Source of the DNA: Lachnospiraceae bacterium
GTDB taxonomy: Bacteria > Bacillota > Clostridia > Lachnospirales > Lachnospiraceae
Assembly (NCBI GenBank): GCA_024403585.1
Contig: JAKSRN010000114.1
Location: 1-6,172 of the forward strand
Direction: 5' to 3'
Length of the DNA stretch: 6,172 nucleotides
Under the pieces are notes generated by a model. That model made no database searches. It saw only the letters and a program-made list of their open reading frames with translations, and was not told where the DNA came from. Below, piece after piece: positions 1 to 4,920 of this stretch. The translations under genes and the position numbers were made by a program. How positions within the stretch are numbered: the first letter of the stretch is position 1; every line of letters begins with the position of its first letter.

Positions 1-4
1 AAAA

Positions 5-45
5 GAAAAGACGCCTGAAGTGTGGAGTATCTCAGACGTCTTTTC
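5..45. terminator. Intrinsic terminator-like hairpin, possibly bidirectional
   Basis: The arms at 5-18 (GAAAAGACGCCTGA) and 32-45 (TCAGACGTCTTTTC) pair over 9 bp, one C/A mismatch and 4 bp, closing a 13-nt loop. The A-rich 5' side and T-rich 3' side are typical of a Firmicutes rho-independent terminator. Read on plus, it would end transcription of a gene to the left of the window and insulate lysR. Read on minus, the stem is followed by TTTT at the window edge, so it could also act on leftward transcripts. The U-tract lies mostly inside the stem, and the left neighbour is unseen, so direction is uncertain. Confidence 0.65.
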
Positions 46-108
46 AGTGGAAAGAGTAAAACTATAAAAAATGGTTATATAGCCGAAAATAGCAAATTGG
101 ATAAAATC

Positions 109-142
109 ACGAAAAACACATCTGTTATTCATTGTTTTTCGT
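109..142. promoter_or_regulatory. 10-bp perfect inverted repeat, candidate operator upstream of lysR
   Basis: ACGAAAAACA at 109-118 is the exact reverse complement of TGTTTTTCGT at 133-142, with a 14-nt spacer. No U-tract follows the right arm, so it does not look like a terminator. The right arm covers the candidate -35 element of the promoter just downstream (132-137), a position where a bound protein would block RNA polymerase. LysR-type regulators commonly repress their own gene from such a site, so autoregulation is a reasonable inference, not something the sequence proves. Confidence 0.4.
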
Positions 143-172
143 CTGATATAAGTATATAATCAAACATATAAT
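132..172 (+). promoter_or_regulatory. Candidate lysR promoter region with two tandem TATAAT boxes
   Basis: Two perfect -10 hexamers (TATAAT) lie at 155-160 and 167-172. The first has a weak -35 (TTGTTT, 132-137) at the ideal 17-bp spacing. The second has CTGATA (143-148, four of six matches) at 18 bp. Transcription would start near 167 or 179, leaving a leader of about 50-60 nt before the lysR start. The weak -35 elements suggest modest or factor-assisted transcription. The surrounding DNA is very AT-rich, so one of the two boxes may be chance. Confidence 0.5.
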
Positions 173-216
173 TTGTAAAGTTAATAGTTTAGTTTACTTG
201 AATCGAAATATTGAAT

Positions 217-224
217 AGGAGAGG
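217..224 (+). promoter_or_regulatory. Ribosome binding site of the LysR gene
   Basis: AGGAGAGG lies 4 nt before the ATG at 229; its AGGAG core (217-221) is 7 nt away, an ideal spacing. This decides the start: an in-frame TTG at 211 would place the Shine-Dalgarno inside the coding sequence and adds residues foreign to the family. Confidence 0.85.
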
Positions 225-228
225 AAGA

Positions 229-1113
229 ATGGATATTAAGAATCTTGACACCTTTATTGCAGTATCAGAATTACAGAGTTTTACCAAGGCAGCAGAGAAG
301 CTGGGGTACTCCCAGTCCACCATCAGTTTTCAGATCCGTCAGCTGGAGGCAGAAGTAGGGGTGATCCTGCTGGACCGTATCAACAGAACAGTGGCTCTTA
401 CTGACGCGGGCAGCAGATTTCTGAAAACAGCTTATGAGATCCGTGGCGTATTACATCAATTTCAGATTGAATTAAACGGAAGTGACAAGGTGTCCGGACA
501 TGTACGTCTGGCAGCAGCTTCTTCCCTGTGTTCCGGATTTATAGGAAAGATCTATTCCGAACTGCAGGCAACCTATCCGGATATTACACTGGAGATCATT
601 GAAGCAGATACACCGGAGATGTTCCGTTTGCTGGATCATAATGAGGTGGATCTGGTATGTACACTGGATTTCCATATCTATGACACCGGTTATACCATTC
701 TCTGTGAGAGAGAAAGCGAGACCCGGTTTGTGGCATCTTCTTCACATCCTCTTGCGGATAAGAAAAATCTCAATATCAGAGAACTCTTAGAAGAACCGTT
801 CCTGCTGACTGAGAAGAATATGAGTTACCGTAAGATCCTGGATGATCGCCTGGCTCTGGACGCACTGGAGATCCATCCGAAACTGACCAGTGGAAATACA
901 GCACTGCTTGCCTCTCTGGTTGCCCAGAATGCAGGTATTTCCTTCCTTCCGGAATATGTGGTCCGCCCTTATGTGGAAGAAGGTTCCATCACCTGTCTGG
1001 ATGTAGATACGGAACCTTGCTACATGTGGATCCAGCTTCTGCATCATAAGGATAAGTGGCTTTCCGATGCGATCAAGGAAACCGCAGGAATATTTAAAAA
1101 ACATCTCACTTAA
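229..1113 (+). CDS. LysR-type transcriptional regulator
   Basis: A DNA-binding regulator of 294 residues, the usual length for the LysR family. The N-terminal winged helix-turn-helix fills about residues 1-60: it opens MDIKNLDTFIAV, has the helix-turn-helix at about 18-37 (FTKAAEKLGYSQSTISFQIR), and continues with QLEAEVG and the wing segment LLDRINRTVALTDAG. A linker helix follows (about 62-85). The C-terminal effector-binding domain (about 90-294) starts with VRLAAASS and is a periplasmic-binding-protein-like fold that normally senses a small molecule; the effector cannot be inferred. The gene lies 83 nt upstream of an exporter cassette on the same strand, so it is the likely regulator of that cassette and perhaps of itself through the inverted repeat at 109-142. 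LysR genes are more often divergent from their targets, so the link is an inference from position. The ATG at 229 is chosen for its ribosome binding site and the family-typical first residues. Confidence 0.95.
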   Translation: MDIKNLDTFIAVSELQSFTKAAEKLGYSQSTISFQIRQLEAEVGVILLDRINRTVALTDAGSRFLKTAYEIRGVLHQFQIELNGSDKVSGHVRLAAASSLCSGFIGKIYSELQATYPDITLEIIEADTPEMFRLLDHNEVDLVCTLDFHIYDTGYTILCERESETRFVASSSHPLADKKNLNIRELLEEPFLLTEKNMSYRKILDDRLALDALEIHPKLTSGNTALLASLVAQNAGISFLPEYVVRPYVEEGSITCLDVDTEPCYMWIQLLHHKDKWLSDAIKETAGIFKKHLT

Positions 1114-1130
1114 TATGGCAAGCATTCGCA

Positions 1131-1168
1131 TTCCGGGATGACAAAAAAGAGACCGGAAACAGCATAAT
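1131..1168 (+). promoter_or_regulatory. Possible promoter/operator before the export cassette
   Basis: The 83-nt gap between lysR and the first adaptor gene holds no terminator. It does hold ATGACA (1138-1143, five of six matches to a -35) and CATAAT (1163-1168, five of six to a -10), but 19 bp apart, longer than optimal. A 6-bp inverted repeat, TTCCGG at 1131-1136 and CCGGAA at 1153-1158, brackets the -35. A long spacer with a dyad would suit an activator-dependent promoter. The match is weak, and read-through from lysR is equally possible. Confidence 0.25.
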
Positions 1169-1196
1169 CTCTATAGAATGAAAGGATGATGGATAT

Positions 1197-2441
1197 ATGC
1201 AGAAAAAAACCATTGCAGCGTTGATTACAGCAGTGATCCTTGTGGCAGGTGGGATATTTGCCGTCAGCCGCATGGCAAAACATGGTAATGAAGATGGGAA
1301 TGCAGGAGTACCTGTGATTTCTGTGAGTACACTGAGCGGGGCTGATGCGGTGGCTTCCAACCGCTTCACCGGAATGGTGGAGACCCAGAAAAAGAAAAAC
1401 ATTACTCTGGATTCTGATAAAACCGTGAAGAAAGTACTGGTTACTGAGGGAGGTAAGGTCAAAGAGGGAGATCCGCTTTTCACGTATGACACGGAGAAGA
1501 CAGAGCTGGAGATCTCCAAAAAAGAGCTGGAGAAAGAAAAACTGAAATTATCCATTGAGAATCTGAAGGAACAGATCGAGCAGCTGCAGAAACAGCTGAA
1601 CGAGGGGAATCTGACATCCACCGATCGAATGACCATGAATGCCCAGGTGCTGGAACATCAGACATCGGTTGCTCAGTCGGAATATGATATGAAGACTCTG
1701 GATTCTGAGATTGCCAGAATGAAGGCATCTGTGAAAAATTCCTCTGTGAAGTCTCCAATCACCGGTACGGTTGAAAAGATTGAGGATCCGGCAACAATGA
1801 CAGATCCGACGGCAGCCTTTATGACGATCACAGCAGATGGAGATTTCAGAGTCAAAGGAAAGCTGTCAGAACAGAGTATCGGCATCATCTATGAAGGCCT
1901 TGAGATGGTGATCCGCTCCCGTGTGGATGACACCCAGACCTGGAAGGGAGTTGTCACATCCATTGAAACAAAAGAAGAAAAAGAGGAGGATGCGGGTATT
2001 GGCGGAATGCCGGGAGGTGAGACTGCATCAGAGTACGCTTTCTATGTTACATTGGATTCCATTGATGGGTTAATGCTTGGTCAGCATGTGACCCTGGAGC
2101 CTGATTTTGGCGAGACGATGGAAGGTCTTGTGCTCCCTGTGGGATATATTTCCTATGGAGACGATGGCAATGCCTATCTATATGCTGTTTCCAAACCTGG
2201 TGACAAACTGGAAAAACGCAGCGTGGAGCTGGGTGAGATGTATGAGGAACAGGGGATGGTTCAGATCCTGTCAGGACTGACAGAGTCGGAATATGTGGCA
2301 TGGCCGGACAATGAAGACTGCGTGGAAGGTGCTGCAACAAAATCAGGTGCTTTCATGACTTCAGATTCAGATGCAAATACAGGTGCAAATGCAGATACAG
2401 GTGCAGATACAGATGCAAATACAGATACAGCTGCAGAATAA
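1197..2441 (+). CDS. Membrane-fusion (HlyD/YknX-like) adaptor protein 1 of an ABC exporter
   Basis: A 414-residue adaptor subunit of a MacB-type efflux pump, anchored in the membrane and exposed outside the cell. The N-terminus (MQKK followed by a hydrophobic stretch, about 5-24) is an uncleaved anchor helix. The first lipoyl-like half is at about 57-98 (VLVTEGGKVKEGDPLFTYD). A Glu/Lys/Gln-rich helical hairpin spans about 99-180. The second lipoyl half starts at 184 (VKSPITGTVEKI). A beta-barrel domain (about 212-305) carries a charged, Gly-rich loop at 258-276, and a membrane-proximal domain ends with the family-like SGLTESEYVAWP. The last 23 residues are an Asp/Asn/Gly-Ala/Thr tail encoded by hexanucleotide repeats. 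The start at 1197 is preceded by AAAGGA (1181-1186, 10 nt spacing). It is first in a cassette whose next gene, the ATPase, begins 15 nt downstream. Substrate unknown; the family call is firm from domain order and motifs. Confidence 0.92.
   Translation: MQKKTIAALITAVILVAGGIFAVSRMAKHGNEDGNAGVPVISVSTLSGADAVASNRFTGMVETQKKKNITLDSDKTVKKVLVTEGGKVKEGDPLFTYDTEKTELEISKKELEKEKLKLSIENLKEQIEQLQKQLNEGNLTSTDRMTMNAQVLEHQTSVAQSEYDMKTLDSEIARMKASVKNSSVKSPITGTVEKIEDPATMTDPTAAFMTITADGDFRVKGKLSEQSIGIIYEGLEMVIRSRVDDTQTWKGVVTSIETKEEKEEDAGIGGMPGGETASEYAFYVTLDSIDGLMLGQHVTLEPDFGETMEGLVLPVGYISYGDDGNAYLYAVSKPGDKLEKRSVELGEMYEEQGMVQILSGLTESEYVAWPDNEDCVEGAATKSGAFMTSDSDANTGANADTGADTDANTDTAAE
2370..2435 (+). repeat. Imperfect hexanucleotide tandem repeat encoding an Asp/Asn/Gly-Ala/Thr tail
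   Basis: Eleven consecutive 6-nt units of the type GATGCA, AATACA, GGTGCA, GATACA and a final GCTGCA sit at the 3' end of the adaptor 1 gene, two codons before the stop. They encode 22 residues (392-413) alternating D/N/G/A with A/T. The unit length is a multiple of three, so slippage would add or remove dipeptides without a frameshift. The tail is polar, probably disordered, and lies outside the conserved adaptor domains. Confidence 0.85.
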
Positions 2442-2443
2442 AT

Positions 2444-2450
2444 GGGAGGG
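2444..2450 (+). promoter_or_regulatory. Ribosome binding site of the ABC ATPase gene
   Basis: GGGAGGG ends 6 nt before the ATG at 2457. Two other in-frame ATGs (2442 and 2451) overlap or abut this motif and so have no usable Shine-Dalgarno. The site is immediately downstream of the adaptor 1 stop codon (2439-2441). Confidence 0.85.
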
Positions 2451-2456
2451 ATGACT

Positions 2457-3155
2457 ATGCTCTTGGAACTTTGTGATATCTGCAAAAGCTATGGAGAAGG
2501 AAAATATGCGGTTCCGATCCTCCATGACATTTCGTTGCAGGTAGAAAAGGGAGAGTATGTGGCGATCATGGGACCTTCCGGTTCCGGCAAGAGTACTCTC
2601 ATGAATATCATCGGATGTCTGGATGTCCCTACATCAGGAAGCTTTCTGCTGGATGGACAAGAGATCAGCAAGTGTTCAGAAGACCAGCTTTCAGAGATCA
2701 GAAACAAAACCCTTGGATTTGTATTTCAGAATTTCAATCTTCTGCCCAAAGAGACTGCCCTGGAGAATGTGGCCCTGCCTCTTCTTTATGGCAATGTAAA
2801 AAGAAAAGAGCGGCTGGAGCGGGCGGCAAAAGCGCTGGAAGCAGTTGGGCTCGGCGAGAGAAAGAACTTTTATCCGACACAGCTTTCCGGCGGTCAGAAG
2901 CAGAGGGTGGCCATAGCAAGGGCCATGATCATGAATCCTCCGATCCTTCTGGCGGATGAGCCTACAGGTGCTCTGGATTCCGCTTCCGGTCTTCAGGTAA
3001 TGAAACTGTTTGAGGAATTGAATGAGCAGGGAGTCACCATCATTATGATCACCCACGATTCAGATGTTGCGGCAAGGGCAAAGCGCCAGCTGATGATCCG
3101 TGACGGACGTCTGTATACGGAGGGAGAGAAGAAAGAAGGTGATCTGCATGCCTAA
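2457..3155 (+). CDS. ABC transporter ATP-binding protein, MacB/LolD/YknY type
   Basis: A cytoplasmic nucleotide-binding subunit of 232 residues, the normal size for the MacB/LolD/FtsE-like group. It would dimerise and drive the neighbouring permease by ATP hydrolysis. All catalytic motifs are intact: Walker A GPSGSGKST (39-47), Q-loop at Gln91 in VFQNFNLL, signature LSGGQ (143-147), Walker B ILLADEP with Asp167 and catalytic Glu168, D-loop GALD (171-174), and H-loop His200 in ITHD. The segment MNIIGCLDVPTSG after Walker A is characteristic of this exporter group. The start at 2457 (MLLELCDICKSYG) is set by the ribosome binding site at 2444-2450; an upstream ATG at 2442 would add MGGMT. Its end overlaps the next gene by 8 nt, indicating translational coupling. 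The context (two adaptors and an FtsX-type permease) fits an exporter, not an importer; there is no solute-binding protein. Confidence 0.97.
   Translation: MLLELCDICKSYGEGKYAVPILHDISLQVEKGEYVAIMGPSGSGKSTLMNIIGCLDVPTSGSFLLDGQEISKCSEDQLSEIRNKTLGFVFQNFNLLPKETALENVALPLLYGNVKRKERLERAAKALEAVGLGERKNFYPTQLSGGQKQRVAIARAMIMNPPILLADEPTGALDSASGLQVMKLFEELNEQGVTIIMITHDSDVAARAKRQLMIRDGRLYTEGEKKEGDLHA
3136..3144 (+). promoter_or_regulatory. Ribosome binding site of adaptor 2, inside the ATPase gene
   Basis: AAGGTGATC within the last codons of the ATPase gene matches the 16S-complementary GGTGATC segment and stands just upstream of the ATG at 3148. It supports that start over an in-frame ATG at 3100, which would add 16 residues deep inside the ATPase gene. 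Confidence 0.7.
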
Positions 3156-4908
3156 GAAAAAAGTAGTGAAGAGAGGCATTCTGGCTCTCCTTGTACTGGC
3201 TGCACTGATTGGTGGAGGTATTCAGATCAGGAAGACTATGACAGGTAAAACGGTTAGTGTGTATCCTGTCAGTTCGACAGCATTTTTGGATAATGGCAAT
3301 GCGGTCATGATGGATGGTGAAGTAACAGATTCTGCTGTTCAGAAGATCGTGATGGGAAGCGGACTGGTGGATTCCGTGGAAGTAAAGACCGGCACGAAAG
3401 TGAAGAAGGGGGATTGTATCCTTAAGTATGACAAAGAGTCGGTGAAGCTGGCAGTCAAGGCAGACGAGGCGTCGCTGGCACTTTTAAAAGCAGAGAAGGA
3501 ATCTGCAAAGGCTGATATTGAAAAATTCCAGTCATTGAGTCCTTCGGAAGATCTGCCGGAACCATACGAGCAGGTGATCCATCATAAGGTGGATCCTGTA
3601 ACGAGCTATGCAGTGGTAGATACGGGAACTGCTCCTTCTGAAGGAGATCATATCTACTATTGCACGCCTGAAACCAAAGTCACTGCCGCGATGCTGCAGC
3701 AACTGGATGACAGCAATGCTGTGGCTGAGTTTCAAATGTATAAAGACAATGTGCTGATCGGTTCATGGATCGTTGACGGCTCGAAGATCACATCAGGCGG
3801 AAAGACAGTCTATATCGAGAAGACGATCATTATAACTCCGGATGATCCGGATCCAGATCCAGATCCTGTACCGGAACCCGATGATCCTGATCATCCATCT
3901 GCTGGTCCGGAAGCCGGTCAGACTCGTCCGTCTGGCGGAGATAGTTCTGTTTCGGAAGTGACTCAGAGAAAAGAAGAGGAGACCAGAAGAGAGGAGCAGG
4001 ACCCATATACAGACTGGATTCTTGGCGAAGGTGTTACCTTCTTAGGAGATGGTACGGTTTCAGTAGATTACAGTAGTAAGCATTATGGACAGCTGACCTC
4101 TGTCATCCCGGCAGAAGCAGAGTGGGATGAAATAGTCATTATTGATCCGGGTGTGGATATTTCCGGTGAGAATTATGCCTATAGCAGAAAAGAACTTGCT
4201 GATATGATCAAAGAGAAGACCAATGTTCTGGAGGAGAAGGAGCTGGAGATCAAGGAAGCAGAGCTGAAACTGAAGCAGGATAAACTGGTTTCCACTGACG
4301 GAAAGATTTATGCAACCATGGATGGTGTAGTAACAGAAGTAAAAGATCCCAATGAGGTGAAAGAGGGGGAAAGTCTTGTAACCATCAAGGGAAACAGTGG
4401 ATTCACCATCACCGTTCATGTGTCGGAATATGATATTACCAGTATTGAGAAGGGTGAGATCCTGCAGGTGTACTCCTACGAGACCGCTTCGAATTTTACA
4501 GCTGAAGTTACAGAGATATCATTCGAACCGGAGACAGGCAGATTTAACGGCAGCGAGATTACCTATTATCCGGTAACAGCAGTCGTAACAGATGACAGTC
4601 TGGAACTGAACCGGGGAGAAGGTTGTCAGATTACAAGAAGCAGTGAAGGAACGGAAGTCAGCGAAGGTGAGATTGTTTTGCCATCGATGTTCATCCGCAA
4701 GGATTCGCAGGGCAACTACTGTATGATCGCAGATGAAAATGATCGTCTGAAGAGGGTCAATGTGGTGACTGGAAAGACATTGTATGGTTCTTATGTTGTT
4801 GTGAAGCAGGGAATCAGCAATGAGGATAAGATTGCCTTCCCATATGGCAAGAATGTGCATGAGGGCAGTCCGGTTGTTGAGAAAGAAAACATGTACGAGG
4901 ATTTTTAA
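3148..4908 (+). CDS. Membrane-fusion adaptor protein 2 with a large insertion in the helical hairpin
   Basis: A 586-residue adaptor-like protein, well above the 350-450 residues usual for the family. The start MPKKKVVKRG leads into a membrane anchor (about 9-25). The first lipoyl-like half covers about 57-95 (DSVEVKTGTKVKKGDCILKYD), followed by hairpin helix 1 (about 96-130). About 210 extra residues follow (about 131-342): a first unrecognised segment with YYCTPETKVTAAMLQQL and WIVDGSKI, an Asp-Pro-rich linker (231-250), a charged Lys/Glu/Arg stretch (274-284), and a second segment with GVTFLGDGTVSVDYSS and WDEIVIIDPG. Hairpin helix 2 (about 345-380) and the second lipoyl half (IYATMDGVVTEV, 387-398) resume the fold, then barrel and membrane-proximal domains ending near NEDKIAFPYGKNVHEG. 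The gene overlaps the ATPase by 8 nt and sits 12 nt before the permease, so it belongs to the same pump. It is not a duplicate of adaptor 1: the similarity is confined to the core domains. The role of the insertion is unknown. Confidence 0.87.
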   Translation: MPKKKVVKRGILALLVLAALIGGGIQIRKTMTGKTVSVYPVSSTAFLDNGNAVMMDGEVTDSAVQKIVMGSGLVDSVEVKTGTKVKKGDCILKYDKESVKLAVKADEASLALLKAEKESAKADIEKFQSLSPSEDLPEPYEQVIHHKVDPVTSYAVVDTGTAPSEGDHIYYCTPETKVTAAMLQQLDDSNAVAEFQMYKDNVLIGSWIVDGSKITSGGKTVYIEKTIIITPDDPDPDPDPVPEPDDPDHPSAGPEAGQTRPSGGDSSVSEVTQRKEEETRREEQDPYTDWILGEGVTFLGDGTVSVDYSSKHYGQLTSVIPAEAEWDEIVIIDPGVDISGENYAYSRKELADMIKEKTNVLEEKELEIKEAELKLKQDKLVSTDGKIYATMDGVVTEVKDPNEVKEGESLVTIKGNSGFTITVHVSEYDITSIEKGEILQVYSYETASNFTAEVTEISFEPETGRFNGSEITYYPVTAVVTDDSLELNRGEGCQITRSSEGTEVSEGEIVLPSMFIRKDSQGNYCMIADENDRLKRVNVVTGKTLYGSYVVVKQGISNEDKIAFPYGKNVHEGSPVVEKENMYEDF

Positions 4909-4914
4909 GGAGGT
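4906..4914 (+). promoter_or_regulatory. Strong ribosome binding site merged with a stop codon, sets the TTG start of the permease
   Basis: TAAGGAGGT contains the adaptor 2 stop codon (4906-4908) and a perfect AAGGAGGT Shine-Dalgarno. The TTG at 4921 follows after 6 nt, the ideal distance. No in-frame ATG occurs until 4969 (the Met of KMRSFLT), which would remove the conserved amphipathic N-terminus, so TTG is the start. Confidence 0.88.
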
Positions 4915-4920
4915 AGCCGA

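Noticed and set aside
211..228. TTG start for the LysR protein, six residues earlier
   Set aside because: The Shine-Dalgarno AGGAGAGG lies inside this extension, and the ATG at 229 begins with family-typical residues.
1131..1158. TTCCGG/CCGGAA dyad as a terminator of lysR
   Set aside because: The arms are only 6 bp, the loop is 16 nt, and no T-run follows.
1106..1636. Antisense open frame of 176 codons opposite adaptor 1
   Set aside because: Its Ser/Phe-rich low complexity is the complement of Lys/Glu-rich coiled-coil codons in adaptor 1, so it is a shadow and not a gene.
2615..2959. Plus-strand open frame of 114 codons inside the ATPase gene
   Set aside because: It is out of frame within a gene with all ABC motifs intact, and its translation shows no family features.
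3100..3147. Upstream ATG for adaptor 2, adding 16 residues
   Set aside because: It lies deep in the ATPase gene without a clear ribosome binding site and would place a charged extension before a normal anchor sequence; ATG 3148 has AAGGTGATC upstream.
3838..3897. Asp-Pro-rich stretch in adaptor 2 as a frameshift scar or fusion of two genes
   Set aside because: The frame is open throughout, helix 1 and helix 2 on either side complete one adaptor fold, and no ribosome binding site or start follows; it is better read as a linker.
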